A stretch of DNA of 64,000 nucleotides from Actinomadura rayongensis (GTDB lineage Bacteria; Actinomycetota; Actinomycetes; Streptosporangiales; Streptosporangiaceae), in assembly GCF_009831215.1 (NCBI RefSeq), contig NZ_WUTW01000002.1, positions 248,001 to 312,000 of the forward strand, written 5' to 3'. Under the pieces are notes generated by a model, which did not search any database, was not told the DNA's origin, and was given only the letters and a program-made list of their open reading frames with translations. The translations under genes were made by a program, and so were the position numbers. Shown piece after piece: positions 32,764 to 42,995 of the stretch. The first letter of the stretch is position 1, and every line of letters starts with the position of its first letter.

Positions 32764-34502
32764 CCGACGTCCTCGGCGAGCATCAGCCACTCCTCCTCGA
32801 CCTCGGCGGCCTCCGCCTGGAGCGCCTTGAGCTGCGCGTCCAGCTCCTGGAGGCGCGCGTAGTCGGTGGCGTGCGCGGCGAGCTGTTCATGCAGCTCGGC
32901 CTGCTGCCGGGTGAGCTTGTCGAGTCGGCGTTCGAGCCGGTCCAGCTCCTTGCGGGCCTTCCAGTCCTGGCCGCTCGCCGGCTTGGCCTGCGGTTTTTGC
33001 TGCGTTGCAGGCGTCTGGCCTTCGGCGCGGCGGCGCAGGTACTCGTCCACGCCGCCGGGCAGCATGGCGACGCCGCCGTCGCCGAGCAGCGCCACGACGT
33101 GGTCGGTGACGCGCTCCAGGAAGTACCGGTCGTGGCTGACGACGACGAGCGTGCCGGGCCAGCCGTCGAGCAGGTCCTCCAGCTCGGTCAGGGTCTCGAT
33201 GTCGAGGTCGTTGGTGGGCTCGTCCAGCAGCAGGACGTTCGGTTCGCCCATCAGCAGCCGCAGCACCTGGAGGCGGCGGCGCTCCCCGCCGGACAGGTCG
33301 CCGACGGGCGTCCACTGCCGGTCGCCGGGGAAGCCGAGGCGCTCCAGGAGCTGGCTGGCCGTCCACTCGCGCTTCCCGACCGTGATGCGGCGGCGGATCT
33401 CCTCCACCGACTCCAGCACGCGCCGCGCCGGATCGAGTTCTTCCAGGTTCTGCGACAGGTGCGCGAGCTGGACGGTCTTGCCGCGCACGATCCGTCCGGC
33501 GCTCGGCGCCAGGGTGCCGTCCAGGAGCCGCAGCAGCGTGCTCTTGCCGCTGCCGTTGACGCCGACGAGCCCGACCCGCTCCCCCGGACCGAGCCGCCAG
33601 GTCACATGCGCGAACAGGTCACGATCCCCTACCCGGGCGGTGACGTCCTCCAGATCCAGAACGGTCTTGCCGAGCCGCGCCGTGGCGAACTTCGTCAGCT
33701 CGACCTCGTCGCGCGCCGGGGGCTCGTCGGCGATCAGGGCCTGCGCGGCGTCCACCCGGAACTTGGGCTTGGACGAGCGGGCCTGCGGACCGCGCCGCAA
33801 CCACGCCAGCTCCTTGCGCAGCAGGTTCTGCCGCTTGGTCTCGGTCGCGGCGGCGATCCGGGCGCGCTCGGCCTTGGCCAGGACGAACGCCGAATAGCCG
33901 CCCTCGTACCGCTCGACGCGCCCGTCCACGACCTCCCAGGTGCGGTCGGTGACCTCGTCCAGGAACCAGCGGTCGTGCGTGACGACGAGCAGCGCGACAC
34001 GCCGCGCCTTCAGATGCCGCGCGAGCCAGTCGACGGCCTCGATGTCGAGATGGTTGGTGGGCTCGTCCAGCACGAGCAGGTCGACGTCGGAGACCAGCAG
34101 CCGCGCGAGCGCCGCCCGCCGCCGCTCCCCGCCCGACATCCCGGCGAGCGAAGCATCGAGATCCACACCCGGCAGCAACCCGGCGAGAACGTCCCGCGCC
34201 CGGGTGTCCCCGGCCCACTCATGCTCGGCCCGCTCCCCGATCACCACGGACCGGACGGTCGCCCCTGCGGGAAACTCGTCCCGTTGCGTCAGCACCCCGA
34301 GCCGCAACCCCCGCGCATGCGTGACACGCCCGCTGTCCGGCTCGTCCACCCGAGCAAGGATCCGAACAAGAGTGCTCTTACCGCCCCCATTACGACCGAC
34401 GACACCAATGCGGTCACCCTCGTCCAGCCCGAGCGACACGCCGTCCAACAGAGGCTTGGGCCCGAACGCCTTCCCGGCGTTCTCCACGTTGATCAGATTC
34501 AC
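32760..34502 (-). CDS. ABC-F family ATPase, Uup-like
   Basis: Soluble twin-ATPase protein of 580 residues acting on ribosomes or DNA rather than in transport; no membrane domain is encoded nearby. First Walker A is GRNGGGKST (36-44) with MSGGERRR signature and LLVLDEPTNHLD. The linker (about 225-290) has the charged arms of ABC-F proteins. Second Walker A is GVNGSGKST (about 321-329) with LSGGERRR and LLLDEPTNDLD. The C-terminal 70 residues are a Lys/Glu/Leu coiled coil (DRLERRLDKLTRQQAELHEQ), as in Uup. A translation factor or structure-specific DNA/ribosome factor is likelier than antibiotic resistance, because ABC-F genes next to ispE are common in actinobacteria. Confidence 0.88.
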   Translation of the reverse strand: MNLINVENAGKAFGPKPLLDGVSLGLDEGDRIGVVGRNGGGKSTLVRILARVDEPDSGRVTHARGLRLGVLTQRDEFPAGATVRSVVIGERAEHEWAGDTRARDVLAGLLPGVDLDASLAGMSGGERRRAALARLLVSDVDLLVLDEPTNHLDIEAVDWLARHLKARRVALLVVTHDRWFLDEVTDRTWEVVDGRVERYEGGYSAFVLAKAERARIAAATETKRQNLLRKELAWLRRGPQARSSKPKFRVDAAQALIADEPPARDEVELTKFATARLGKTVLDLEDVTARVGDRDLFAHVTWRLGPGERVGLVGVNGSGKSTLLRLLDGTLAPSAGRIVRGKTVQLAHLSQNLEELDPARRVLESVEEIRRRITVGKREWTASQLLERLGFPGDRQWTPVGDLSGGERRRLQVLRLLMGEPNVLLLDEPTNDLDIETLTELEDLLDGWPGTLVVVSHDRYFLERVTDHVVALLGDGGVAMLPGGVDEYLRRRAEGQTPATQQKPQAKPASGQDWKARKELDRLERRLDKLTRQQAELHEQLAAHATDYARLQELDAQLKALQAEAAEVEEEWLMLAEDVG

Positions 34503-34661
34503 GACACCCCCAGCCTAGGCGCCCCCACCCCCAACCCGTTAACCGAACACCACGCGGCGCGGCCGGAAGCCGCCTCACGGGCGCGTGGCGGCCACCACCG
34601 CCGGGTCGCGAGCCGCTAGGCGAGCGGCCCTGCGTAAGACCCCGTGCTGGGGTGCGGTGAG

Positions 34662-34826
34662 TTAGGGGGTTGGGCCGCTGTAGGGGTTTTGGCCGGGGGG
34701 TGGCCAGGTGCCGGGGGGTGGTGGGGGTGGGGTGCGGGTGCGTGTAGCCATGAGGATCACGAACACCACCGCGCCTCCCAGTAGCGCTACGAGGAACAGT
34801 CCCAGCAGGAGCACCAAAAGTGTCAT
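34662..34826 (-). CDS. Small single-pass membrane protein with Pro-rich tail
   Basis: A 54-residue gene. The ATG at 34826 has GGAGGAGG 6 bases upstream and starts a clear membrane helix (MTLLVLLLGLFLVALLGG, continuing to residue about 26). A Thr/Arg patch and a Pro/Gly-rich cytoplasmic tail with PPPPPPGTWPPPGQNPY follow. It begins 19 bp after the ispE stop on the same strand, so it is probably cotranscribed. The N-out or N-in topology is not certain. No family was recognised. The remaining gap to the ABC-F start (34503-34661) holds no gene; a weak ACCCC/GGGGT hairpin near 34640-34655 could be a terminator. Confidence 0.65.
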   Translation of the reverse strand: MTLLVLLLGLFLVALLGGAVVFVILMATRTRTPPPPPPGTWPPPGQNPYSGPTP

Positions 34827-34845
34827 GTTCCGCCTCCTCCGGTGG

Positions 34846-35769
34846 TCACTGGATTGTCGCTCCGGCGGCGGGGCCGGTCGCTCGGACGGCGTCCCGGACG
34901 GTGTCCTCGGCGGCCAGCGCGGCGGCGAGGGCGTCGGCGTGGTCGGCGGTCTCGGCGAGGAACGCGCAGGTCGGGCCGGAGCCGGAGACCAGGGCGGCCA
35001 GGGCGCCGGCGCGGGTTCCGGCGTCCAGGGTGGCGCGCAGGGACGGGCGCAGGGAGAGTGCCGCGTCCTGAAGGTCGTTGCCCAGTGCCGCCGCCAGGGC
35101 CTTGGCGTCGCCTGCTTCGAGGGCGTCGGCCAGGTCGTCGGTCGTGGGCGGCCAGGGGAACGTGGCGGCGCCGCGCAGCCGGTCGCACTCGCCGTAGACG
35201 GCGGGGGTGGACAGGCCGCCGGACGCGGTCGCGAAGACCCAGTGGAACGTCCCGGCGGCGGGCAGCGGGGCCAGTTTCTCGCCGCGTCCGGTGCCGAGGG
35301 CGGTGCCGCCGGCGAGGGCGAACGGGACGTCGCTGCCGAGCCGCGCGGCGAGGTCCAGCAGTTCGGTGCGGCCGAGGATCGGGACGCCGGGCTCGTCCCA
35401 CAGGCGGGCGCAGGCGACGAGCGCGGCGGCGGCGTCCGCGCTGCCCCCGGCCATCCCGCCCGCGACCGGGATCGCCTTGCGCAGGCGCAGCGCGACGCGC
35501 GGCTCCACGCCGAGGCGGGCGGCGACGAGGCGGGCGGCGCGGACGGCGAGGTTGCGGTCGTCCAGCGGCACGTCGTCCAGCGCGACCCGCGCGCCGGGCA
35601 CGGCCTCGACGGTCACCGTCAGGTCGTCGGCGGGGACGACGGTGACCTCGTCGTTGAGCGAGACGGCATGGAAGACGGTGACGAGATCGTGGTACCCGTC
35701 GTCGCGGAGGGGGCCGACGCCGAGCCGCAGGTTCACCTTGGCCGGGGCGCGGACGGTCACAGCGGTCAC
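34846..35769 (-). CDS. ispE: 4-diphosphocytidyl-2-C-methyl-D-erythritol kinase
   Basis: GHMP kinase of the non-mevalonate isoprenoid pathway, phosphorylating CDP-ME. The 307-residue protein has APAKVNLRLGVG (about 8-19) with the conserved Lys, GYHDL, the ATP loop PVAGGMAGGSADAAA (about 101-115), LGSDVPFAL with the catalytic Asp, and the C-terminal VSGSGPTCAF. GTG 35769 is the only sensible start. It lies 24 bp downstream of the GH-like gene, which separates it from rsmA; in most actinobacteria rsmA and ispE are adjacent. Confidence 0.94.
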   Translation of the reverse strand: MTAVTVRAPAKVNLRLGVGPLRDDGYHDLVTVFHAVSLNDEVTVVPADDLTVTVEAVPGARVALDDVPLDDRNLAVRAARLVAARLGVEPRVALRLRKAIPVAGGMAGGSADAAAALVACARLWDEPGVPILGRTELLDLAARLGSDVPFALAGGTALGTGRGEKLAPLPAAGTFHWVFATASGGLSTPAVYGECDRLRGAATFPWPPTTDDLADALEAGDAKALAAALGNDLQDAALSLRPSLRATLDAGTRAGALAALVSGSGPTCAFLAETADHADALAAALAAEDTVRDAVRATGPAAGATIQ

Positions 35770-35793
35770 GGCCGCCAGCCTAGGCCCCCGGCG

Positions 35794-36870
35794 TCATCGG
35801 CCGGGCGTGACCGGGACGTTCCGCGGGTTGAAGTACGGGAGCGTGGCCAGTTCGCGCAGCGCCGACACCGCGCGGGCGTCGCCGTCCACGGCGTACCGGC
35901 GGCGGGTGTCGCGGCGCTCCTCGGCCCGCTCGTCGGAGTCGAAGTAAAGGACGGCCTTGACCTGCGGGTTCTGCAGCACGACGGCCGCGCGCCGCAGCCA
36001 TTCGGCGCGCCGCGTCCCGTAGGCGACGGGCGCGCCGAACTCGCCGATCATGACGGGCTTGGGACGGTCCTTGGCCCAGTCGAAGAACAGCTTGGTCGAC
36101 TCCGAGAGATCCATGTAGGTCGCCGACGGGGTCGGCTCGGCGTCCGCGCAGATCCAGTCCACCTGGTCGTCGCCGGGGTAGTAGGACGGCGCGTTGCGCC
36201 CGGCGAACCCGTTCGCCGTCGGGCACCACACCCACGCGACGTTCGCGACGCCCTCCGCCGCGAAGATCGTCCGGACGTGCTTCCACGCGGCGACGAAGCT
36301 CGGCGCGTCGTGGACGCGGCCGGCGAGCGCGCCGGCGTCCATGTCCCGCCAGCGCAGGAAGACCGGCTTGCCGAGCGCCTTGATCGCGTGCGCGCGGGCC
36401 TGGATGAGCCGGTCGAAGCGGCCGGAGACGATCTCCTTGGTGTCCCCGCCCTTCCAGGTGATCATGAGCTGGCGGGGTCCGGCGGCGACGGCGCGGTCCT
36501 CGGGGGCGGGGAAGTCGGCCTTCCAGCCGTAGTAGCGCTGCACGATGTCGACCTGACGGCCGAGGCCGCGTTCCAGGGCCGCGACGGGCGCCATGCCGGG
36601 CGCGGTGGCGCCGCGTCCGGGCGCGAGGGGCCCGGCGGACGCGGGCGGTTCGGTCGGCGCGGGCCGTCCGTCCAGCGGCGGGGGCGCCGCCCAGACGCCG
36701 AAATAGGCGCCCTTGGCGGGCGGCTCGGGCGCGACGCCCGCGCGGGTGGTGGTGGTGATGCGGGGCTCGGCGCCGGCGCCGTCACCGCACCCGGCCGCCG
36801 GAAGCGTCCCGGCCAGCGCGACCGCCAGCAGCGCGGTCGTCCGCGCCCTGTGCCCCTTCAGCATGATCAT
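35794..36870 (-). CDS. GH26-like lipoprotein inserted between rsmA and ispE
   Basis: Exported protein of 358 residues. The signal peptide ends in a clear lipobox LPAAGC, then comes a Pro/Ala-rich spacer (to about 80) and a TIM-barrel-like domain similar to the C-terminal domain of the protein at 101-1585 (shared YYPG, WA, GE-G, RAEWLR). The presumed nucleophile is Glu277 in IGEFGAP. Where the acid/base HEP motif is expected the sequence is RWRDMDAG (about 170-177), with Asp instead of Glu, so catalysis may be altered or lost. ATG 36870 with GGGAGCAAGG before it is preferred over 36897. Even so the gene overlaps the 3' end of rsmA by 89 bp. Confidence 0.72.
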   Translation of the reverse strand: MIMLKGHRARTTALLAVALAGTLPAAGCGDGAGAEPRITTTTRAGVAPEPPAKGAYFGVWAAPPPLDGRPAPTEPPASAGPLAPGRGATAPGMAPVAALERGLGRQVDIVQRYYGWKADFPAPEDRAVAAGPRQLMITWKGGDTKEIVSGRFDRLIQARAHAIKALGKPVFLRWRDMDAGALAGRVHDAPSFVAAWKHVRTIFAAEGVANVAWVWCPTANGFAGRNAPSYYPGDDQVDWICADAEPTPSATYMDLSESTKLFFDWAKDRPKPVMIGEFGAPVAYGTRRAEWLRRAAVVLQNPQVKAVLYFDSDERAEERRDTRRRYAVDGDARAVSALRELATLPYFNPRNVPVTPGR

Positions 36871-37741
36871 CCGCCTTGCTCCCGTCCGGTGCGCCACCGA
36901 GACGATACTGTGCGATCCGGGCGAAGGCGGTCACGTCCAGGGCTTCGCCCCGCGCGCTCGGATCGACGTCGGCCGCCCGCAGCGCCCGTTCGGCGGCGGC
37001 GGGCGACCCGGCCCAGCCCGCGAGCGCGGCGCGGAGCGTCTTGCGGCGTTGCGCGAACGCGGCGTCCACGACGGCGAAGACCTCGGCGCGCGTCGCGGTG
37101 GTCGGCGGCGGGTCGCCGCGCGTGAACGCGACCAGGCCGGAATCCACGTTGGGAACGGGCCAGAACACGGCCCGTCCGACCGGCCCGGCCCGCCGCGCGG
37201 TGCCGAACCAGGCGAGCTTGACCGAGGGGACGCCGTAGACCCGTCCGCCCGGAGCGGCCGTCATCCGGTCCGCGACCTCGGCCTGGACCATGACGAGCAC
37301 CCGCCGCAGCGACGGGAAGTCCGTGAGCAGCCGCAGCACGACGGGCACCGCGACGTTGTACGGCAGGTTCGCGACCAGCGCGGTCGGCGGCGGGCCCGGC
37401 AGGTCGGTGACGCGCAGCGCGTCGCCCCGGACGACCTCCAGCCGGTCCGCGAGGCCGGGCGCGCGCGCCGCGACCGTCACCGGCAGCGCGGCGGCGAGCG
37501 CCGGGTCGATCTCCACCGCGACGACGCGGCGCACGACGGGCAGCAGCGCGAGCGTCAGCGACCCGAGCCCCGGGCCGACCTCCAGCACCACGTCGTCGGC
37601 GCCGACCTCGGCGGCGCGGACGATGCGCCGCACCGTGTTGCCGTCGATGACGAAGTTCTGCCCGAGCGTCTTGGTCGGCCGGACGCCGAGCGCCCCGGCC
37701 AGCGCGCGGACGTCGGACGGGCCGAGCAGTATGTCCCCCAC
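36782..37741 (-). CDS. rsmA: 16S rRNA dimethyladenosine transferase
   Basis: Dimethylates A1518 and A1519 of 16S rRNA late in small-subunit maturation. The 319-residue protein has [11 protein letters not shown], the SAM motif [19 protein letters not shown] and the catalytic motif NLPYNVAVP, then a C-terminal helical domain ending near residue 280. The last 35-40 residues are a Gly/Asp/Arg-rich extension read through the start of the next gene, beyond the usual length. That suggests the original stop was lost, or the overlap is tolerated. GTG 37741 starts the conserved N-terminus and follows rpf by 17 bp. Confidence 0.93.
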   Translation of the reverse strand: MGDILLGPSDVRALAGALGVRPTKTLGQNFVIDGNTVRRIVRAAEVGADDVVLEVGPGLGSLTLALLPVVRRVVAVEIDPALAAALPVTVAARAPGLADRLEVVRGDALRVTDLPGPPPTALVANLPYNVAVPVVLRLLTDFPSLRRVLVMVQAEVADRMTAAPGGRVYGVPSVKLAWFGTARRAGPVGRAVFWPVPNVDSGLVAFTRGDPPPTTATRAEVFAVVDAAFAQRRKTLRAALAGWAGSPAAAERALRAADVDPSARGEALDVTAFARIAQYRLGGAPDGSKADDHAEGAQGADDRAAGGRAGRDASGGRVR

Positions 37742-37758
37742 GCGTCCAGTCTGTCAGC

Positions 37759-38544
37759 TCAGGAGAACAGGAAGCGTCCGCAGTTCGGCCACTGGCCCTG
37801 CCACCGTCCGCCGACGCGCTTGTAGAGGAGCTGCGCGCGGTACGTCTGCTCGGCGGCGGGCGCGTCGCTGGGCTTGCCGCTCCCGCCGACCGACGCCCAG
37901 GACGGCAGCGAGAACTGGTACAGCCCGTAATAACCGGCGGGGTTGACCGAGCGGGGGTTGCCGCCCGACTCGCACTTGGCGAGCCCGGCCCAGTTGAGGT
38001 TCGCGACCGACCCGGTGGGCACGGTCTGCGGCCCGACGGCCAGGATCTGCGCGACCGGCTTGCTCTTGACCTTCTTGGCGAGGACGATCTCGACCTTCTT
38101 CTTGCCGCGCCGCGCGAACGCCGTCTTGACGATCGTCACGCCGGGCTTGGCCTGGCGCAGCACCTTCTGGGTGAAGGGCGGGAGCTTCTTGTCCTTCTTC
38201 TTCACGACCGGCAGCGCCGTCTTCACGACCTTGATCTTCGGCTTGGAGATCAGCCGGGTGATCTTGATCGTCTGCGCGGCGGGCTGGTCGGCGGCCGGCT
38301 CCACGAGGTCGTAGCGGCCGAGCTTCACGCCGGCCTCGGCGAGGACCTGCGCGACGGTCGTCCCGGTGGTCCTCGCGACCTGCTTCTTCTTGTCGATCAC
38401 GATGGCGACCTCGCGCGCCACGGGCGCGGACGCGCGCGGCGCGTCGTTGACGGCCGCGGCCTTGGGCGGCGCCTTGGTGTCGCCGCACCCGGCCAGGACG
38501 GACACGGCGAGCAGGGCGCCGAGGGCCGCACGGTAGTGACGCAC
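37759..38544 (-). CDS. Resuscitation-promoting factor (RpfB-like muralidase) lipoprotein
   Basis: Secreted peptidoglycan lytic transglycosylase involved in growth resumption. The 261-residue protein has an N-terminal lipobox VLAGC and one DUF348-type module (about 46-85: VAIVIDKKKQVARTTGTTVAQVL). A Lys-rich region in the place of the G5 domain follows (about 95-170), then the C-terminal Rpf catalytic domain (about 183-261) with CESGGNPRSVNPAGYYGLYQFS. Glu192 is the catalytic acid and two Cys flank the domain. RpfB of mycobacteria is larger, with three DUF348 repeats. The gene sits between tatD and rsmA exactly as rpfB does in Mycobacterium. Confidence 0.9.
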   Translation of the reverse strand: MRHYRAALGALLAVSVLAGCGDTKAPPKAAAVNDAPRASAPVAREVAIVIDKKKQVARTTGTTVAQVLAEAGVKLGRYDLVEPAADQPAAQTIKITRLISKPKIKVVKTALPVVKKKDKKLPPFTQKVLRQAKPGVTIVKTAFARRGKKKVEIVLAKKVKSKPVAQILAVGPQTVPTGSVANLNWAGLAKCESGGNPRSVNPAGYYGLYQFSLPSWASVGGSGKPSDAPAAEQTYRAQLLYKRVGGRWQGQWPNCGRFLFS

Positions 38545-38686
38545 GATGGGGTTCCTCCAGAGGGCGGGCCGGGCGCGGGGGACGCCCGTCTCGACCCGCC
38601 GAACACTAGAGGCACCGGGCCCACGATCGCCACTTAACCCCCGAATCCGGCGGTCATCGGGCGTTCGGGACGGCGGTTCCGGCGGC

Positions 38687-39496
38687 CTACCAGGGGCCGA
38701 AGACGCGTTCGCCGTTCGCGTCGATCGCCGCCGCGAGGTCGGCGACGTCCAGGCCCTTGACGTCGGCCATCAGCCGGAGCGTGTGCGGGATCAGGTAGGA
38801 CGCGTTGGGCCTGCCCCGGCTCGGCACCGGGGTGAGGAACGGCGCGTCCGTCTCGACCAGCAGCAGTTCGGGGGGCGCGGCGCGCAGGGCGTCGCGCAGC
38901 GGCTCGGCGTTCTTGAACGTGACGTTCCCGGCGAAGCTCATGAAGTACCCGCGATCGGCGCACGTCCGGGCCATCTCGGCGTCGCCGGAGAAACAGTGGA
39001 AGACGACCTTGTCCGGCGCGCCCTCCTGCTCCAGGAGCGCGAGCGTGTCGTCGTGCGCCTCGCGGTCGTGGATCACCAGCGCCTTGCCCGTGCGCTTGGC
39101 GATGTCGATGTGGGCGCGGAACGAGCGGTGCTGGGCGTCCTTCGGGGCCGAGTCGCGGTAGTAGTCCAATCCCGTCTCGCCGACCGCCCGGACGTGCGGG
39201 AGCGCCGCCAGCGCCGCGATCTCGTCCAAGACCGCCTCGGTGATCCCGGCGGTGTCGTTGGGGTGGATCGCGACGCCCGCGTACACGTCGTCGAACGTGG
39301 CGGCCGTGTCGGCGCACAGCCGCGACGACTCCAGGTCCACGCCGATCGTCACCAGCCGCGTGATCCCGACCGCGCGGGCGGACGCGAGCTGTTCCTCCAC
39401 CGGCAGCCCGACCAAGTCCAGATGGCAGTGGCTGTCGAACACCGGCGCCGGGAGCGCGTCCGGCAACGGCGGGAACGCCCGCGCCCCGTCGCTCAT
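38687..39496 (-). CDS. tatD: TatD-family metal-dependent hydrolase
   Basis: Cytoplasmic TIM-barrel DNase/hydrolase of 269 residues. Metal ligands are seen in DSHCHLD (about 21-27), GETGLDYY (about 103-110), [18 protein letters not shown] and [11 protein letters not shown], all in the family order. The ATG overlaps the metG stop by four bases (ATGA), so the two are translationally coupled. The pair metG-tatD upstream of rpf is conserved in actinobacteria. The 142-bp gap to rpf (38545-38686) holds no gene and probably the rpf promoter; I saw no c-di-AMP (ydaO) riboswitch core there. Confidence 0.93.
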   Translation of the reverse strand: MSDGARAFPPLPDALPAPVFDSHCHLDLVGLPVEEQLASARAVGITRLVTIGVDLESSRLCADTAATFDDVYAGVAIHPNDTAGITEAVLDEIAALAALPHVRAVGETGLDYYRDSAPKDAQHRSFRAHIDIAKRTGKALVIHDREAHDDTLALLEQEGAPDKVVFHCFSGDAEMARTCADRGYFMSFAGNVTFKNAEPLRDALRAAPPELLLVETDAPFLTPVPSRGRPNASYLIPHTLRLMADVKGLDVADLAAAIDANGERVFGPW

Positions 39497-41289
39497 GAGT
39501 CGTCCGCCAGGCGGGCGAGCTCCTCGTCCACGACGGACGGGTCGAGCTTGGTGAACAGCGGCGTCGGCTTGGTGAGCGGAACGCCCGGCTTGATGGGCAC
39601 CGACTCCCAGCGCGCCTCGGTGCGGTAGTCGCCGGTGAGGACGGTGTAGTCCGGGCCGCCCTCCTCCGACACCGTCTCCAGGCGCGGCATCCCGCTCCAC
39701 ACGCCCTCGCCGCCGAGCATCTCGTACACCTTCTGCGACGAGTTCGGCAGGAACGGCGTGAGCAGGGACTTGGCGTCGTCCACCACCTGGAGCGCGACGT
39801 GCAGGATGGACTGGACGCGGTCGGGGTCGTCCTTGAGCTTCCAGGGCGCCTGGTCCGACAGGTACCGGTTGGCGTCCCGGACGACGTCCAGCGCCTCGGT
39901 GATCCCGTTCTTGAACCGCGACCGCTCCAGCTCGGCGCCCACCCGGCCGAACGCGTCGCGGCTGCGGGCCAGCAGCGCGCGGTCGGCGTCGGTCAGCTCG
40001 CCCGCCGCGGGGATCGCGCCGACGTTCTTGGCCGCCAGGTTCACCGACCGGTTGACGAGGTTGCCCCACGCCGCGACCAGCTCGTCGTTGTTGCGGCGGA
40101 CGAACTCCGACCACGTGAAGTCGGTGTCCTGGTTCTCCGGCCCGGCGACGGCGATGTAGTACCGCAGCGCGTCCACGTCGTAGCGGGCGAGGAAGTCCTG
40201 CACGTAGATGACGACCTGCCGGGACGAGGAGAACTTGCGCCCCTCCATCGTCAGGAACTCCGACGACACGACCTCGGTCGGGACGTTCAGCGCGCCGAGC
40301 GCCCCCGGCGTCCCGTCCCTGCCGCCCTGCCCGCTGTAGCCGAGCAGCATCGCGGGCCAGATCTCGGCGTGGAAGACGATGTTGTCCTTGCCCATGAAGT
40401 AGTAGGACAGGGCCTCGGGGTCCTGCCACCAGGCGCGCCACGCGTCCGGGTCGCCGCTGCGCCGCGCCCACTCCACCGACGCCGACAGGTACCCGACGAC
40501 CGCGTCGAACCAGACGTAGAGCTTCTTGGCGGGGTTGTCGCGCCAGCCGTCCAGCGGGATCGGGACGCCCCAGTCCAGGTCGCGGGAGATCGCGCGGGGC
40601 TGGAGGTCGTCCAGCAGGTTCGTGGCGAACTTCAGGACGTTCGGCCGCCACTGCCCCTGCTTGCCCTTCAGGTACCGGCCGAGGACGTCGGTGAACGCGG
40701 GCAGGTCGAGCATGAAGTGCTCGGTCTCCACGAACTTCGGCGTCTCCCCGTTGATCCGGCTGACGGGGTTGATGAGGTCGACCGGATCGAGCTGGTTGCC
40801 GCAGTTGTCGCACTGGTCGCCGCGCGCGCCGTCGTAGCCGCAGATCGGGCAGGTGCCCTCGATGTAGCGGTCCGGCAGGGTACGTCCGGTGGACGGCGAG
40901 ATGGCGCCCATCGTCGTCTTCGGGAAGATGTACCCGTTGTCGTAGAGGCCCTTGAAGACCTCCTGCACGACCGCGTAGTGGTTGCGGGTCGTGGTGCGCG
41001 TGAACAGGTCGTACGACATGCCGAGGCCGAGCAGGTCCCCGGTGATGACGTCGTGGTACCGATCGGCGAGCTGACGGGCGGTGACGCCCTCCTTGTCGGC
41101 CTGCACCTGGATCGGGGTGCCGTGCTCGTCGGTGCCGCTCACCATGAGGACCTGGTTGCCCGCCATCCGCTGGTACCGGGCGAACATGTCGCTCGGGAGG
41201 GCGAACCCGGAGACGTGCCCGATGTGGCGCGGCCCGTTGGCGTACGGCCACGCGGGCGCGGTGAGAATGTGGCGGCTGGTCGACGACAT
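39493..41289 (-). CDS. metG: Methionyl-tRNA synthetase
   Basis: Class I aminoacyl-tRNA synthetase charging tRNA-Met. The 598-residue protein has the HIGH-type motif NGPRHIGH (about 18-25), a zinc knuckle [18 protein letters not shown] (about 143-160), [15 protein letters not shown], and the KMSKS-equivalent GRKFSSSR. An anticodon-binding helical domain with [14 protein letters not shown] follows. No C-terminal EMAP-like domain is present. The frame is open to 41442, but ATG 41289 ([19 protein letters not shown]) matches the family start. It heads the metG-tatD pair and is divergent from the membrane protein gene at 41402. Confidence 0.96.
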   Translation of the reverse strand: MSSTSRHILTAPAWPYANGPRHIGHVSGFALPSDMFARYQRMAGNQVLMVSGTDEHGTPIQVQADKEGVTARQLADRYHDVITGDLLGLGMSYDLFTRTTTRNHYAVVQEVFKGLYDNGYIFPKTTMGAISPSTGRTLPDRYIEGTCPICGYDGARGDQCDNCGNQLDPVDLINPVSRINGETPKFVETEHFMLDLPAFTDVLGRYLKGKQGQWRPNVLKFATNLLDDLQPRAISRDLDWGVPIPLDGWRDNPAKKLYVWFDAVVGYLSASVEWARRSGDPDAWRAWWQDPEALSYYFMGKDNIVFHAEIWPAMLLGYSGQGGRDGTPGALGALNVPTEVVSSEFLTMEGRKFSSSRQVVIYVQDFLARYDVDALRYYIAVAGPENQDTDFTWSEFVRRNNDELVAAWGNLVNRSVNLAAKNVGAIPAAGELTDADRALLARSRDAFGRVGAELERSRFKNGITEALDVVRDANRYLSDQAPWKLKDDPDRVQSILHVALQVVDDAKSLLTPFLPNSSQKVYEMLGGEGVWSGMPRLETVSEEGGPDYTVLTGDYRTEARWESVPIKPGVPLTKPTPLFTKLDPSVVDEELARLADDS

Positions 41290-41401
41290 GTCACCAAGGT
41301 TAGAGGGCCGCAGGCGGGGATCGGCACCGGATAACCGTCCGGCGTCGATAGCCTGACCGGACGGACGAAAGGCGTCCGGCACGCGGAGGTGACGAACCGG
41401 A

Positions 41402-42931
41402 ATGCTCCAGACCACGGCCCCCTCGGAATCCGAACGGGACACGCCGGCCCGGCCGCGCCTGCGGCGGGTCGCGGGGCTGTCGGGCCTGGTCGCGGTGTGC
41501 GCGCTCGTCGCCCAGTGGGTCGTGAAGACGCCGCCTCTGTACTTCGACCCTTATTACGTGTGGCTCGGCGCGCGGGACTGGCCGCACATTCCGCTGAACC
41601 AGTGGCCGTTCTCCGAGGTCCCGCACCAGGTGACGCGGATCGGTCTCGTCCTGCCCGCCCGGCTGGCGCAGGAGGTGCTCGGCCCGGGGACGATCGCCTA
41701 TTACACGGTCGCGTTCACCGGCGGCTGTCTGTTCTTCGTCGGTACGTACCTGGTGGTGCGGTCGCTGTTCGGGGACGTGGCGGGGCTGGCGGCGTCGCTG
41801 CTGCTGCTCGTCCACCCGTTCTTCACGCTCACCAACCCGTACGGGCACGAGATCACGTGGTCGATGGGCGTGATGCTGCCGGACATGCCCGGCGCGGGGC
41901 TGTTCGCGATCGGGATGGCCGGGCTCATCGTCGCGAGCCGCCGCACCGGACGCGCGCAGACCCGGATGCTGCTGCTCGCCGGGACGTGCCTCGGAACGTC
42001 GTTCCTCATCCGCGAGTTCCTGGCGTTCCTGTTCCTCGCCATCCCGGCGTACCTGGCGCTGCTGCGGATCCCGTGGCGGCGCAACGTCACGGTCGGGATC
42101 CCGATGGCGCTGATCCTGGTGTTCGACCTCGTCCACAACGCGCTGGTGTGGGGCGACCCGTTCGCCGGGATCCTGTCGGCGGCCGAGCACGGCGGCGTCT
42201 CCCGCGACTACGTGACGCGGCGGCTGGCGGCCGAGTCGTTCTGGCGCGCGATGCACGACTGGAACCCGCTCGGGACGGTCCTGGTGGGCGCGCTGGTCCT
42301 CACGATCGCCGGGTGGATCGTCACGCGGGACCGGCGGCTCGCGCTGTGCCTGGTGTGGTTCTTCGTCCTGGCCGTCCCGCTGACGCTGTTCGCCGGGACG
42401 CTCGACCCCGAGCACGTCACGCTGCGGGCCTGGCTGCTGCGGTACTGGTTCGGGGTCTTCCCGCCGCTGCTGGCCGGGGGCGCGGGAACGCTGATCCTGT
42501 TCGCGCGCCGCGTGCCCCTGTCGTTCCGCCGGGCCGGTGCGGTCGCGGCGGCGGCGCTGTGCGCGGTGTACGTCGTGGCGGCCGTGCGGACGGTGCCGAG
42601 CCTGCCGCGCGACACGGCGTGGACCGAACTGCGCGGCTATCTCCGGGGACGCACCGACCTGCCCGTCCTGGTCGCCGACCGGCGCCTCGCGCAGACCCTC
42701 ACCTTCTACACGCGCTCCCCCGGCGGCGACGTGCAGTGGCACGGACGCATCGAGGACTTCCCGCACTCGTCCCCCGGCCCCGCCCCGACGGACGCGCCGA
42801 TGCTCTACACCCGCTGGCGCGGCCAGGAGTCGCAGATCCTCGGCGGCTGGCGCCCGACCGCCCAGGCGGGCTGGACCCGGCTGTGGCGCTCGTCCGACGA
42901 CGTCCTGGAAATCTGGGCACCCCCGCGCTGA
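41402..42931 (+). CDS. Polytopic membrane glycosyltransferase-like protein (GT-C type)
   Basis: This 509-residue protein has about ten membrane helices. The first loop after helix 1 contains [13 protein letters not shown], an acidic/aromatic motif where GT-C enzymes carry their catalytic Asp. A C-terminal soluble part (about 400-509) lies after the last helix. The layout fits GT39/GT83-like enzymes that take sugars from polyprenyl phosphate, but no family-specific motif is certain. The ATG is 9 bases after GGAGGTGA. Together with the genes at 42996, 45022 and 46438 it may form an envelope glycan assembly set. The acceptor is unknown. Confidence 0.6.
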   Translation: MLQTTAPSESERDTPARPRLRRVAGLSGLVAVCALVAQWVVKTPPLYFDPYYVWLGARDWPHIPLNQWPFSEVPHQVTRIGLVLPARLAQEVLGPGTIAYYTVAFTGGCLFFVGTYLVVRSLFGDVAGLAASLLLLVHPFFTLTNPYGHEITWSMGVMLPDMPGAGLFAIGMAGLIVASRRTGRAQTRMLLLAGTCLGTSFLIREFLAFLFLAIPAYLALLRIPWRRNVTVGIPMALILVFDLVHNALVWGDPFAGILSAAEHGGVSRDYVTRRLAAESFWRAMHDWNPLGTVLVGALVLTIAGWIVTRDRRLALCLVWFFVLAVPLTLFAGTLDPEHVTLRAWLLRYWFGVFPPLLAGGAGTLILFARRVPLSFRRAGAVAAAALCAVYVVAAVRTVPSLPRDTAWTELRGYLRGRTDLPVLVADRRLAQTLTFYTRSPGGDVQWHGRIEDFPHSSPGPAPTDAPMLYTRWRGQESQILGGWRPTAQAGWTRLWRSSDDVLEIWAPPR

Positions 42932-42995
42932 CACGCCCCGCCGACGACGACCAGACCGGGCGCCTCCAGGCGATCCCGGCCGGCGCCGCGCGGGG

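Noticed and set aside
32760-34502. ABC drug exporter or antibiotic-resistance ABC-F
   Set aside because: There are no membrane domains, and the C-terminal coiled coil and position near ispE fit a housekeeping Uup-like protein better.
38545-38686. Possible ydaO (c-di-AMP) riboswitch before the rpf gene
   Set aside because: Such riboswitches precede some rpf genes, but this 142-bp gap is short and the conserved core motifs were not found.
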